This document shows, in pieces, positions 27,384 through 36,406 of a DNA stretch of 64,000 nt. Position 1 is the stretch's first letter; every line of letters starts with the position of its first letter. Origin of the DNA: Micromonospora tarapacensis (GTDB taxonomy: Bacteria > Actinomycetota > Actinomycetes > Mycobacteriales > Micromonosporaceae); NCBI RefSeq assembly GCF_019697375.1, contig NZ_JAHCDI010000004.1, forward strand, positions 3,955,324-4,019,323, in the 5' to 3' direction. The notes below the pieces were generated by a model. That model did no database searches. It saw nothing but the letters and a program-made list of their open reading frames with translations, and was not told where the DNA came from. The position numbers and the translations under genes were made by a program.

Positions 27384-27663
27384 GGATCCGAGTCTTGGCT
27401 GCTCACGGCGCCTCAGCCAGGCACAACCGATCCCTGGACAGCCGGCCCCGCCGGCCGCCCCCGATCCCCGGACAACCGGAACATGGCTGACCACCGCCGG
27501 TCGATGCCAGGGTGGCGACCGGCGGTCACGGCGACGGGGAGGTCGCGGCATGCTGCCGGGCCGGACCCCGGAAACAGTCCCGAGCCGGCGCGTGTTGACC
27601 GGAGGGTGCGACCCACGGCACGGCCGCAGGCGCATCGGCGACCAGGAGGCGGAAGGAGTCGCC

Positions 27664-28500
27664 ATGGACCGCGTACGACTGGCCGAGTTCCTCCGGACCC
27701 GGCGCGAGGCGCTACAGCCGGAGGACGTCGGGCTGCCCCGTGGGCAGCGGCGGCGGCGCACCGGCGGGCTACGGCGCGAGGAGGTCGCCGCGCTCAGCGA
27801 CATGTCGACCGACTACTACAGCCGGATCGAGCAGCAGCGCGGGCCGCACCCCTCCGAGCAGATGCTCGCCTCGATCGCCCGCGGGCTGCGGCTGTCCCTG
27901 GCGGAGCGGGACCACCTGTTCCGGCTCGGCGGATACCCCACGCCGCAGCGGGTGCGCCGCAACGACCACCTCAACCCCGGGATGATGCGCGTCTTCGACG
28001 GCCTCGGCGACGCCGCCGCCCAGGTGGTGAGCGACCTCGGCGAGACGCTGGCGCAGACCCGGCTGGCAAGTGCGCTGCTCGGCGACGAAACCGCCTACAC
28101 CGGCCTCGCCCGCAGCCTGCACTACCGCTGGTTCACCGATCCGGACACCCGGCGCATCCATCCCGAACCGGACCATGCCCGGCACAGCCGACTCGTCGCC
28201 GCAGACCTGCATCGCGCGTACACCAGGGACGGGCGGCACTCCCGGGCAGCGGAGATCGTCGACGCGCTGCTCACCGGCAGCCCGGAGTTCGTCGAGTTGT
28301 GGGGCGAACATCCGGTGACCGGCCCGTACTGCGCGCCGAAGCGGATCCAGCATCCGCAGCTCGGGCTCCTCGAACTGCACTGCCAGGTCCTCGTCGACCC
28401 CGACCAGTCGCAGTTGTTGCAGGTCTTCACCGCGACCCCGGGCACCGAGAGCCACGAGAAGCTCCAGCTCCTCTCGGTCGTCGCCGGCCAGCAGCTCTGA
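27664..28500 (+). CDS. Helix-turn-helix regulator with MmyB-like ligand domain
   Basis: This 278-residue regulator has an N-terminal XRE-type helix-turn-helix (residues about 8-85; TGGLRREEVAALSDMSTDYYSRIEQQRG) and a C-terminal MmyB/PAS-like ligand-binding domain. Actinobacterial members often sit beside and control a divergently transcribed dehydrogenase or oxidoreductase; here the neighbour is the aldehyde dehydrogenase gene. ATG 27664 is preceded by AGGAGGCGGAAGGAG, a strong ribosome-binding site. The intergenic gap of about 280 bp holds no other gene. Ligand unknown, possibly a fatty acid as in MmyB. Confidence 0.88.
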   Translation: MDRVRLAEFLRTRREALQPEDVGLPRGQRRRRTGGLRREEVAALSDMSTDYYSRIEQQRGPHPSEQMLASIARGLRLSLAERDHLFRLGGYPTPQRVRRNDHLNPGMMRVFDGLGDAAAQVVSDLGETLAQTRLASALLGDETAYTGLARSLHYRWFTDPDTRRIHPEPDHARHSRLVAADLHRAYTRDGRHSRAAEIVDALLTGSPEFVELWGEHPVTGPYCAPKRIQHPQLGLLELHCQVLVDPDQSQLLQVFTATPGTESHEKLQLLSVVAGQQL

Positions 28501-28562
28501 CCCCGCAGTCCCGGGCGACCCCTGATCAGGATTCCGACCGGACGGAGCAGCGGACCTGACCG

Positions 28563-28601
28563 GTGGCCGGCCACCGCCCGTCACGGGCGGTGGCCGGCCA
28601 C
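28563..28601. terminator. Bidirectional 18-bp hairpin terminator
   Basis: Two perfect 18-nt arms (28563-28580 and 28584-28601) enclose a 3-nt loop, TCA. The hairpin lies in the 108-bp gap between the converging helix-turn-helix and xylanase genes, the standard place for a shared terminator. No U-tract follows. Confidence 0.85.
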
Positions 28602-28608
28602 GCGGGTG

Positions 28609-31600
28609 TCACCGGTTGGCGCAGTAGCCGATGCTGAAGGTGCGGGCGCCCGGTGCCAGGGTCCGGTTCCAGTCCACGCCACCGATCTGGTAGCCGCCGT
28701 CGGTGAGGTGTTCCCGTTCGAAGTTCCACGCGGTGTAGATGTCGCCGTCCAGATCGACGATGGCGGTCCACTCGACGGGCTTGTCGCTGTTGTTGGTAGC
28801 GGTGATGGTGGCGCAGTAGCCGCCGCCGCTGTCGGAGTTCCACTCGGTGAACCTGGCCAGCGTGACGTCCACGTTCGAGCCCTGCACCAGCCGGCCGACG
28901 CCCCACCGGGCGGTGCTCTGGTAACCCACGCCGTTCTGCTCGGCCCAGTTGCGGATCGCCGTACGGGCGCCGTCCGACGCGTCGTTGACCTGGAAGTCCA
29001 GGCCGTGGAACGTGTCGAGGCCACCGTATTCGAGCAGGCTGATCGCCGCCTCGACGGTGTAGCCCGTCTCGGTGCGCACGACCGCGCTGTCCAACCGGCC
29101 CGCCTGGAACGCCTCGTCACCGGTGCCGAACGAGACGACGTTGTCGGCGTTGATCCGGATCTGGGTGTCGTCGTAGCGGTAGGCGCCGTTCTTGGCGTTG
29201 CCGGCGTCGACGTAGATCTCGACCGAGTCCTGGGTCCACGGATCGGAACCGGAGACGTCCACCACCGGGTCGGTGACCTCGGCCAGCACGTAGAGCGTCT
29301 GGTCCCGCCAGAGGGTACGGAACTTTCCGATCGCGCCGTCGGTGCCGGAGACCTCCTTGGTCGTGGTCACCGCGGTGGCGTGGGCCCAGCCGGTGTCGAC
29401 CGCGCCGTCGATGACCGGCGCGCCGGCGGTCTCCCGCACCTCCAGGTAGGACAGTTCCTCGACCAGGGTGAGGGTGCCGACCGCTCCCGGGGTGTTCCAA
29501 CCGGACGTGGCGCCGTTGTCGCTGACCTGCACGTCCAGGGTGGGCGTGGCGCCCTCGGCGGCACCGGTCAGCGGCAGGTGGGCGACCAGGTGGTAGCCAC
29601 CGTCCCGCTCGGCCGCGACGGCCGGCACGTCACCGCCGCCGTCGCGGGAGACCTGGTACGTCTCGCCGTCCAGGACGAAGCTCACCCGGTCGTCGGCGGA
29701 GACCGTGGCGTCGGTGACCGTGACGTAGCCGGTCAGCTGCTCCGGGGCCCAGCGCAGCTGGAACCGGGCCGTGTCCTCCACCGGATGCAGCGGGAGCTTG
29801 CGCCAGGTCGGATCCGTCGGTGCGCCGGCGGTGAGGGCGACGTCACCGGCGAAGACGTTGGCGGTACGCAGCCGGGCGGGCAGTTCGCCGTCCACCGCCC
29901 CGTGGTAGGCGGGCTTGGCCCGCAGGGTGTCGTCGAACAGCAGCGGTGCGCCGTTGCCCGACCGCCACGAGCGGCCGTCGGTGAGGCCCCACACCGTCAC
30001 GGCCAGCAGGTCGTCGGTATGCGCCCGGAAGATCCGGAAGGCGTCCCGGTAGTAGTAGCCCTGCTCGATCAGGTTCGCCTGGGTGACCGGGGTGCCCGTG
30101 GTGACGTCGAGTTCGGTGACGGCCTGGGTCACCGGCAGGTCGACGAACGCCTCCAGCGCGGCCTCCAGGCTGCCGACCGGCGTGGCCAGCGAGACGTGGA
30201 ACTGGTGGCCCACCCCGTCGACCGGCACGCCACGTGCGAGCAGCCGATCGACGAGCGCCCGGTAGCGGGCCTGCTTGCCACTCTGCTCGGTGTTGTAGTC
30301 GTTGATGAACAGGGTGACCGGGTCGCTGCCCTCGACCGCGTGGACGTCGTTGAACGCCTCGTCCGCGTACTCGAACGTCAGGTCGATGAAGCTCTCCCCG
30401 AGGATCCGGTACCACTCGCTGCGGCGCAGACCGTCGGCGTGCTCTCCGCTGTCGCTTACCACCTCGTTGACCGCGTCGAAGGCGTACAGCGGGTTGGTGG
30501 CGGAGCCGAACGCGCCGTACCGCTCGCTCAGCGACCCGGCGACGTCGAAGATGTGGGTCCGCAGCCGGTCGCGCAGCAGCTGCTGGTGTGTCGCGGACGT
30601 GGTCAGCGGCTCACCCGCCGAGTCCTGGAAGAACCAGGCCGGGGTCTGGCTGTGCCAGACCAGCACGTGGCCGTAGACGCGCAGGTCGTTGTCCCGGGCG
30701 AAGTCCATCAGCGCGAGCGCCTGCTCGTGCGGGCGGAAGGCGCCCTCGTCGTCGTACCACGCCTCGGGCTTCATGTGGTTCTCTGCCGTGATCTGGTTGA
30801 AGTGCCGGGTCAGCAGCTCGGCCGCACCGCCCACCGTCTCCCGGCTGTCGATCGCCACGCCGACCGGGAACTCGGTGGTCTCGTGGATGCCGGTGAGGTC
30901 CTCGATGACCGGCTGCTCGGGCACCCGTACGACGATGTCGTCGATGAGGAAGTCGCTGGTGTTGCCGGCCACGTCCGCACCCTGCCAGCGGGTCTCGAAG
31001 TAGAGCAGCGCGCTGTCCGCCACCGGCATGGTGAAGCGGGCGGTCACCTCCGTCCACCCGGTGCTGGTGACGGTCTCGAACTGGGCGAGGGTGCTGAACG
31101 ACTGGCTGCCGTCGGCGGTGCTGGCCAGGCTGAGCCAGATCTGGTCGGTCGGCTGGCCCTCGGCGAACCGCAGCCAGGCACCGAACTCGTAGGTCACCCC
31201 CGCCTCGAAGAGACCGGACACGTCACGACCGATGCCGGCACCCTGGTTGATCCGGTCGGTGACCAGCGCGGCGGCCTCGCCGCCGTGCGCGACATCGGTG
31301 ATCTCGACCGTGGGGGCACCCGGGCCGCTGTCGCGCGGGCTCCAGCCGTCGAGCCCGTCCTCGAAGTCGGTGTCGATGACGACGGTGCCCGGTTCCGGCC
31401 CGCCACCGCCACCGTCCGGCCCGGTGATCAGGATGTTGTCGACGAGGAACGGGATGTCCTCCGCCGCCTCGACGTAGACGGTGGCGGAGCTGAGCCCTTC
31501 GGGCAGCACGTAGTCGCCGCCGATCTGGACCCAGCCGTCCGCGCTGGTGGGCACGTCGCCGCCGATCCAGGTGTAGGTGTTGTCGCCACCGGCGGCCGGT

Positions 31601-31980
31601 GTCGCCTCGACGGTGAAGTGCACACCCGCGGTCCCCTCGGTGCCGGCCGGCAGCTTCACCCAGGCGGTGACCGTGTACGGCGTACCGGGTTGGAACAGTG
31701 CGGTCGCGCTCGTCGCCGGGCCCTGCCAGTTGGCGGTGCGGCCGGTGACGGACAGGCTGCTGTCGCTCTCGTGGCCCTCGTCGGCGATGGCGAGCGTCAC
31801 GTCACCACGTGGCCCCCACGGGGCGTACGAGCCGGACTCGAAGTCGTTGGACAGGACGACCTCCGCGGCGACTGCCGGGGTGGGTGCCGCGGTGACGGCC
31901 GCGACGAGCAGGCTCGAACAGAGTACGGCGAGGGTTCGCGACCGGCGTCGTGATCGATGGGAAGAATTCCAGAGGCGCAT
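28609..31980 (-). CDS. Secreted multidomain GH10 endo-1,4-beta-xylanase
   Basis: This 1123-residue exported enzyme has a signal peptide (RRRSRTLAVLCSSLLVAAVT, cleavage near A39), then two CBM22-like modules (about 40-190 and 200-345). A GH10 catalytic domain follows (about 355-700) with acid/base E506 in DAVNEVV and nucleophile E623 in TELDVTT. A CBM9 module (about 855-1030; VIDGAVDTGWAHATAV) and a C-terminal CBM2-like module with two cysteines complete it. The order CBM22-CBM22-GH10-CBM9 is typical of large bacterial xylanases that attack plant cell-wall xylan. ATG 31980 has AAGGGA upstream. A 14-bp palindrome lies 106 bp upstream of the start codon and may be the operator. Confidence 0.92.
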   Translation of the reverse strand: MRLWNSSHRSRRRSRTLAVLCSSLLVAAVTAAPTPAVAAEVVLSNDFESGSYAPWGPRGDVTLAIADEGHESDSSLSVTGRTANWQGPATSATALFQPGTPYTVTAWVKLPAGTEGTAGVHFTVEATPAAGGDNTYTWIGGDVPTSADGWVQIGGDYVLPEGLSSATVYVEAAEDIPFLVDNILITGPDGGGGGPEPGTVVIDTDFEDGLDGWSPRDSGPGAPTVEITDVAHGGEAAALVTDRINQGAGIGRDVSGLFEAGVTYEFGAWLRFAEGQPTDQIWLSLASTADGSQSFSTLAQFETVTSTGWTEVTARFTMPVADSALLYFETRWQGADVAGNTSDFLIDDIVVRVPEQPVIEDLTGIHETTEFPVGVAIDSRETVGGAAELLTRHFNQITAENHMKPEAWYDDEGAFRPHEQALALMDFARDNDLRVYGHVLVWHSQTPAWFFQDSAGEPLTTSATHQQLLRDRLRTHIFDVAGSLSERYGAFGSATNPLYAFDAVNEVVSDSGEHADGLRRSEWYRILGESFIDLTFEYADEAFNDVHAVEGSDPVTLFINDYNTEQSGKQARYRALVDRLLARGVPVDGVGHQFHVSLATPVGSLEAALEAFVDLPVTQAVTELDVTTGTPVTQANLIEQGYYYRDAFRIFRAHTDDLLAVTVWGLTDGRSWRSGNGAPLLFDDTLRAKPAYHGAVDGELPARLRTANVFAGDVALTAGAPTDPTWRKLPLHPVEDTARFQLRWAPEQLTGYVTVTDATVSADDRVSFVLDGETYQVSRDGGGDVPAVAAERDGGYHLVAHLPLTGAAEGATPTLDVQVSDNGATSGWNTPGAVGTLTLVEELSYLEVRETAGAPVIDGAVDTGWAHATAVTTTKEVSGTDGAIGKFRTLWRDQTLYVLAEVTDPVVDVSGSDPWTQDSVEIYVDAGNAKNGAYRYDDTQIRINADNVVSFGTGDEAFQAGRLDSAVVRTETGYTVEAAISLLEYGGLDTFHGLDFQVNDASDGARTAIRNWAEQNGVGYQSTARWGVGRLVQGSNVDVTLARFTEWNSDSGGGYCATITATNNSDKPVEWTAIVDLDGDIYTAWNFEREHLTDGGYQIGGVDWNRTLAPGARTFSIGYCANR

Positions 31981-32085
31981 CGGTGGTCCCTTACGCGAAT
32001 GCGGCGGTGGTGGGGTCTGCCTGGCATCCACTCCTCCGGGGATCCAAGCGCGTGCATGCTATGCCGAGACCAGCGCGGTGGCCAG

Positions 32086-32099
32086 GACTTCCGGAAGTC
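32086..32099. promoter_or_regulatory. Perfect 14-bp palindrome upstream of the xylanase gene
   Basis: GACTTCCGGAAGTC is fully self-complementary and lies in the gap between the xylanase start (31980) and the end of the TetR gene (32147). Xylanase genes in actinomycetes are usually induced by xylo-oligosaccharides through a repressor, so this is a candidate operator. It does not match a regulator consensus that I can name. Confidence 0.5.
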
Positions 32100-32146
32100 G
32101 GCGGCCTGCCCGCGCCGGAGCACCACCGCCAGGGCGGCCGGCTCGG

Positions 32147-32766
32147 TCAGGCGGAGGCCGACCGCACCTGGAACTCCACCTCGGCGACGACCCGCCAGAC
32201 CTGGGCCGCGAGCCAGTCGTTCAGCTGGTCCAGGCCGACCTCGTCCTGGTGGTCGAACCACCAGACGATGCCGGCGTCGACCATGCCGACGACGCTGGCG
32301 ACCACGTACGCGGGCAGGTGCGCCTCGTATCCGGCGGCGCGCAGGTTGGCCTCGGCCGCCTCGGTGAGCTCGGGGACGGCCTGCGTGCTGCCGAGGCGCG
32401 CCCGGAAGCGGTAGAGGTTCGGATGGTCCACGGCCCAGCTCAACACCTGGCCGATGACGCCGTGCACCACCTCGGGCGGCGCGCCCGGGGCCGACAGCGA
32501 CGGGCGGATCCACGCGCTCAGCAGGCGTGCCGCGTGCCGGGCGACGGCCTGGTCGAGGTCGTCCCTGCTGGTGAAGTGGCGGTAGACGTGCGGCCTGGGG
32601 AGCCCGGCCCGGTCGGCCACCGTGCCCAGCCCGGTGTCGGTGCCGTGTTCCTCGATCGCGCGGGCGGCGGCTTCCACGATCAACTGTCGTCGCCGGGCCC
32701 GCTCGTGGGGGCGCCGCCGGCGCGGCGGGCGGCGATGGTGTCCCGATTCATCGCCGTGTCGCTCAC
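32147..32766 (-). pseudogene. TetR-family regulator with apparent N-terminal frameshift
   Basis: The bulk of the protein is a normal TetR: helix-turn-helix with RRRQLIVEAAARAIEEHG, GLGTVADRAGLPRPHVYRHF, then a C-terminal ligand domain ending QVRSASA. In this frame there is no start codon before the first helix. The adjacent frame supplies a good N terminus from GTG 32766 or ATG 32751 (MNRDTIAARRAGGAPTSGP). The two join if one C is restored in the GGGCCCGG run near 32695-32700. The gene is divergent from the acyl-CoA dehydrogenase and a GTACCC inverted repeat lies between them, so it is the likely repressor of that gene. The shift may be a sequencing error. Confidence 0.75.
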
Positions 32767-32786
32767 CCGGCCACTGTAGCGGCTCG

Positions 32787-32815
32787 GTACCCTTGATTGG
32801 GTACGAGCTGTACCC
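32787..32815. promoter_or_regulatory. GTACCC inverted repeat, putative TetR operator
   Basis: GTACCC-TTGATT-GGGTAC (32787-32804) is an 18-bp inverted repeat with 6-bp arms, and a third GTACCC follows at 32810-32815. It occupies the 72-bp gap between the divergent TetR and acyl-CoA dehydrogenase starts. Position and symmetry fit a TetR dimer site controlling both genes. Confidence 0.7.
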
Positions 32816-32838
32816 ACAATCGTCCCCGCGAGGTAGCC

Positions 32839-34830
32839 ATGCCCAGTCAAGCGCCCGGCCCCGTCGACCCCGCCCGCCTGCGGGAAGTGCTCGACGGGTC
32901 GTGGGCCGAGGTCCGCAAGGCGCACCGGGACCACCTCGACACGCGCTTCCTTCCCGTGTACGGCGAGACCGGCGACCAGGCACGTGAGCGGATCACCAGG
33001 CTGCTCACCCAACTCCCCGTCGAGCTGGGTGTCGCATCGGCCTTCCCCACCGAGTACGGCGGCAGATCCGACGTCGGCGGTTCGATCGTCGCCAGCGAGA
33101 TGCTGGCACAGGTCGATATGTCGCTGATGGTCAAGGCGGGCGTGCAGTGGGGCCTGTTCGGCGGTGCCGTGATGGCCCTCGGCACCCGGCGGCACCACGA
33201 CGCCCATCTTCGGGACATCATCGCCGCCAGGACCTTCGGCTGCTTCGCGATGACCGAGACCGGTCACGGCTCCGACGTCCAGCAGCTGCGCACCACCTGC
33301 ACGTACGACCCGCAGACGCAGACCTTCGACCTGCACACCCCGCACGAGGCGGCCCGCAAGGACTACATCGGCAACGCGGCCCGGGACGGGCGGATGGCGG
33401 TGGTCTTCGCGCAATTGACCACCAGGGGACGGCGGCACGGCGTACACGCCTGGCTGGTGCCGATCCGCGACGCGCAGGGCAACCCGATGCCCGGCGTGAC
33501 CATCGGCGACGCCGGGCCCAAGGCCGGCCTGCTCGGCGTGGACAACGGACGGCTCACCTTCGACCACGTACGGGTGCCGCGGGACATGCTGCTCGACCGG
33601 TACGGTCAGGTCGCGCCGGACGGCACGTACTCCAGCCCGATCGAGAACGACTCCCGGCGCTTCTTCACCATGCTCGGCACCCTGGTCCGCGGCAGGGTCA
33701 GCGTGGGCGGCGCCGCGTCGGCGGCCACCAAGTCGGCGCTGACCATCGCGGTCCGCTACGGCGACATCCGCCGCCAGTTCAGCGCGCCCGACACCGATCG
33801 CGAGGTACCGCTCAACGACTACCTGGCCCACCAGCGCAAGCTGCTGCCGGCCCTGGCCACCACGTACGCGCTCCACTTCGCCCAGGCCGAACTGGTCGCC
33901 GCGCTCAGCGCGGTGCAGGGCGGCGACGGCCCGCTCGACGAGCACCGGCAGCGCGAGCTGGAGTCCCGGGCCGCCGGTCTCAAGGCCGCGCAGACCTGGC
34001 ACGCCACCCGCACCATCCAGATGTGCCGCGAGGCGTGCGGCGGCGCCGGCTACCTGGCCGAGAACCGGCTGCCCAGCCTCAAGGCCGACACCGACGTCTT
34101 CACGACCTTCGAGGGCGACAACACGGTGCTGCTACAGCTGGTGGCCAAGGGGCTGCTCACCGGCTACCGGGACGGCTTCGGCTCACTGGACGGCTGGGGG
34201 CGGGCCTCCTTCGTCGCCGAACAGGTCCGCGAGATGGTGCTCGAACGCACCGCCGCGCGGTCGGTCATCCAGCAGTTGGTGAGTGCCGTGCCCGGCCGCG
34301 ACGACGAGGTCGCCGTCACCGACCGCGGCTGGCAACTCAAGGCGTTCGAGGACCGCGAGAACCATCTCCTCGACGGCGCGATCCGCCGCCTGCGCAACGG
34401 TGCGACGGTCAAGAAGGACCGCCCGTTCGACATCTTCAACGACGTCCAGGACCATGTCCTCACGGTCGCCACGGCGCACACCGACCGGGTCACCCTGGAG
34501 GCGTTCGTCGCCGCCATCGAGAGCACCGCGGACCCGGCCGTCCAGGCGCTGCTCTCCCGCGTCTGTGACCTCTACGCGCTCAGCGTCATCGAGGCCAACA
34601 AGGGGTGGTTCCTGGAACACGCCCGACTCACGCCGGCCCGCTCCAAGGCGATCACCGCGGTGGTGAACGACCTGCTCAAGGAGTTGCGCCCGGAGATGCG
34701 GACGCTCGTGGACGGCTTCGCCGTCCCGGACACCTGGCTGCACTGCGCCATGCTGCGCGAGGAACCCGGCCGGCAGGAGGCCATGGCGGCCGAGGACGGC
34801 GCCGCTGCTGCGCAGGCAGTCCCGGCGTAG
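32839..34830 (+). CDS. Acyl-CoA dehydrogenase/oxidase
   Basis: This 663-residue flavoenzyme is longer than typical acyl-CoA dehydrogenases (about 380-400) and matches the acyl-CoA oxidase-like group. Residues about 60-430 form the dehydrogenase core: FAMTETGHGSDVQQLRT with the flavin-contacting TETGHGS, DNGRLTFDHVRVPRDMLLDR, and TIQMCREACGGAGYLAENRL. An extra helical C-terminal domain covers about 450-640. The FEGDNTVLLQLVAKGLL segment is characteristic of acyl-CoA oxidases. It oxidises acyl-CoA to trans-2-enoyl-CoA; chain length is unknown. ATG 32839 lies after AGGTAGCC. Expression is probably controlled by the adjacent TetR through the GTACCC repeat. Confidence 0.9.
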   Translation: MPSQAPGPVDPARLREVLDGSWAEVRKAHRDHLDTRFLPVYGETGDQARERITRLLTQLPVELGVASAFPTEYGGRSDVGGSIVASEMLAQVDMSLMVKAGVQWGLFGGAVMALGTRRHHDAHLRDIIAARTFGCFAMTETGHGSDVQQLRTTCTYDPQTQTFDLHTPHEAARKDYIGNAARDGRMAVVFAQLTTRGRRHGVHAWLVPIRDAQGNPMPGVTIGDAGPKAGLLGVDNGRLTFDHVRVPRDMLLDRYGQVAPDGTYSSPIENDSRRFFTMLGTLVRGRVSVGGAASAATKSALTIAVRYGDIRRQFSAPDTDREVPLNDYLAHQRKLLPALATTYALHFAQAELVAALSAVQGGDGPLDEHRQRELESRAAGLKAAQTWHATRTIQMCREACGGAGYLAENRLPSLKADTDVFTTFEGDNTVLLQLVAKGLLTGYRDGFGSLDGWGRASFVAEQVREMVLERTAARSVIQQLVSAVPGRDDEVAVTDRGWQLKAFEDRENHLLDGAIRRLRNGATVKKDRPFDIFNDVQDHVLTVATAHTDRVTLEAFVAAIESTADPAVQALLSRVCDLYALSVIEANKGWFLEHARLTPARSKAITAVVNDLLKELRPEMRTLVDGFAVPDTWLHCAMLREEPGRQEAMAAEDGAAAAQAVPA

Positions 34831-34934
34831 GCGACTCCGACTCCTCGCCGGCCTTGCGGGTCACCCGTCGCACGTGCGTCCGTGTTCCGCACCGGGTTTG
34901 ATGGAGACATCGAAACCTGGGATGAACACCAGCA

Positions 34935-35252
34935 ATGCCCGCACCGAAGAAGTACAACGACGAGCTGCGTGAACGCGCTACCCGGTTGGCGGTCGAGGCC
35001 CGCCGGGATCCAGCCAGCGCGGTCGGCGCGATCCGGCGGATCGCCGGGCAGCTCGGGGTTCATCCGGAAGCGTTGCGCACGTGGGTGAAGAAGGCCGAGA
35101 CCGACGCCGGTGAGCGCCACGGCATCGCCAGCAGCGACGCCGAACGCCTCGCCGCGCTGGAAGGGGAGAATCGCGAGTTGCGGCGGGCGAACCAGATCCT
35201 GCGCTCCGCGGCCTCTTTCTTCGCCGCGGAACCGGACCGTCCGTCGCGATGA
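34935..35252 (+). CDS. IS3 transposase OrfA
   Basis: This 105-residue protein has the OrfA helix-turn-helix (IRRIAGQLGVHPEALRTWVKKA) and a C-terminal leucine-zipper-like segment (LAALEGENRELRRANQILRSA). Its end overlaps the start of the orfB frame at the usual IS3 programmed -1 frameshift region. It could still be made, but without a functional OrfB it has no transposition role. Confidence 0.88.
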   Translation: MPAPKKYNDELRERATRLAVEARRDPASAVGAIRRIAGQLGVHPEALRTWVKKAETDAGERHGIASSDAERLAALEGENRELRRANQILRSAASFFAAEPDRPSR

Positions 35253-35650
35253 AAATCGAGTTCGTCGACTCCCAGCGGGAGCACCACGGTGTCCAGTCGG
35301 TCTTGCGGGCGCTTGAAGACACGGCGGCGCAGATCGCACCGTCGACCTACTACGCCGCCAAGACCCGCCCCGCCCGCGTCCGCTCCCGACGCGATGAGGA
35401 GCTGACCGCGCTGATCGAGCGGATCCACCAAGAGAACCTATGGTGTCTACGGCGCCCGCAAGATCTGGCACGAGCTACACCGCCAAGGCGTACTGACCTG
35501 GTCGAACGGGACTTCACCGCAGCCGGCCCGAACCAGCTGTGGGTCGCCGACCTGACCCACGTGCGCACGAGTGTGGGCCGGGTCTACGCCGCGTTCGTCC
35601 TCGACGTGTACTACCGCCTGGTCGTCGGCCGGCAGGTATCCACGTCGCGG
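35249..35650 (+). pseudogene. IS3 transposase OrfB fragment
   Basis: The frame opens with MKIEFVDSQREHHGVQSVLR, the usual OrfB start. The segment YGVYGARKIWHELHRQGV then appears in a different frame, about 30 residues are missing, and DLVERDFTAAGPNQLWVADLTHV returns in the first frame. The reading breaks off after VVGRQVSTS. Only the first catalytic Asp (WVADLTHV) of the DDE triad survives. The remainder has been deleted. Confidence 0.85.
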
Positions 35651-36406
35651 TCAGTCATCGATGTGGACCGAGTCTCCGACTGCGATATGGCCGGGTTCGA
35701 CGGTTGTGCCGTAGACACCGAGGGATACCTGGCGATGCCGGGCGACCGCCCGCAAAACGGTCGGATCACGCACCGCGGTCGCGGGATTGACGTTGACGAC
35801 TGCACAACGCTGGTCGCGCGCATCAACACGCATCCGCATCCGACCCACGCACAGCACACGGCCGACCCAGGCGTCCTCGGGGAAGGCCGTTCGATCAGCC
35901 GCATCGATGACCAGGTTCGGGCGGAAGCGCAGGACATCGAGTTCCGTACCGACCAACGCGCTGACGCCGGCGACGGACTGGGTCGTGATAACCGACAACG
36001 GCATGGCATCGAAGATCCCGCGGTCCTGCTTGATCACCCGGATGCCGTCGCCCAGCTCGTCCGCCAGCGCTGGATCGACCACGTCGAACGTCTCACCGGA
36101 CGGCGTACGCACCAGGGTGCACGACGCGTCGGGTCGGTCCGGTTCCACGAACCACGGCTGGTACCGCACCATGTCCGGACGCCGGGAGATCGTCAGCCAG
36201 GGAGTACCGCTGCGGACCTGACCATCGCGGATGAATGCCCACCGACGGTCACCAGCCAGGCCGTGCCAGGAGGCATGAACCTCACGCAGCCCTTCCGGGC
36301 CCATGGACTTGACCGGGAAACGCCACAGCCCCGCCACCCGACCCAGCAGCCGACGGCGCTCGCCACTCGACCCATCTGGTCCTGCATCAACAACGGTCAC
36401 AGCCAC
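35651..36406 (-). CDS. MOSC-domain protein
   Basis: This 251-residue protein has an N-terminal MOSC beta-barrel region (GRVAGLWRFPVKSMGPEGL) and a C-terminal MOSC domain with the conserved Cys region (DARDQRCAVVNVNP). MOSC proteins bind molybdenum cofactor or act as sulphur carriers; the YcbX/mARC-like members reduce N-hydroxylated compounds. GTG 36406 or GTG 36400 are both possible starts; upstream sequence does not look coding. The 3' end abuts the broken edge of the IS3 remnant, but the conserved C terminus is complete. Confidence 0.8.
   Translation of the reverse strand: MAVTVVDAGPDGSSGERRRLLGRVAGLWRFPVKSMGPEGLREVHASWHGLAGDRRWAFIRDGQVRSGTPWLTISRRPDMVRYQPWFVEPDRPDASCTLVRTPSGETFDVVDPALADELGDGIRVIKQDRGIFDAMPLSVITTQSVAGVSALVGTELDVLRFRPNLVIDAADRTAFPEDAWVGRVLCVGRMRMRVDARDQRCAVVNVNPATAVRDPTVLRAVARHRQVSLGVYGTTVEPGHIAVGDSVHIDD

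Larger units (their letters stand above)
34883..35650 (+). mobile_element. Truncated IS3-family insertion sequence
   Basis: The left end resembles IS3 termini (TG... then CACCGGGTTTGATGGAGAC at 34890-34908). It is followed by an intact-looking orfA and a decayed orfB. The element stops abruptly after the orfB segment GRQVSTS near 35650, where MOSC-gene sequence begins. No right inverted repeat and no target duplication can be found, so this is a remnant left by a deletion or rearrangement, not a mobile copy. Confidence 0.8.
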
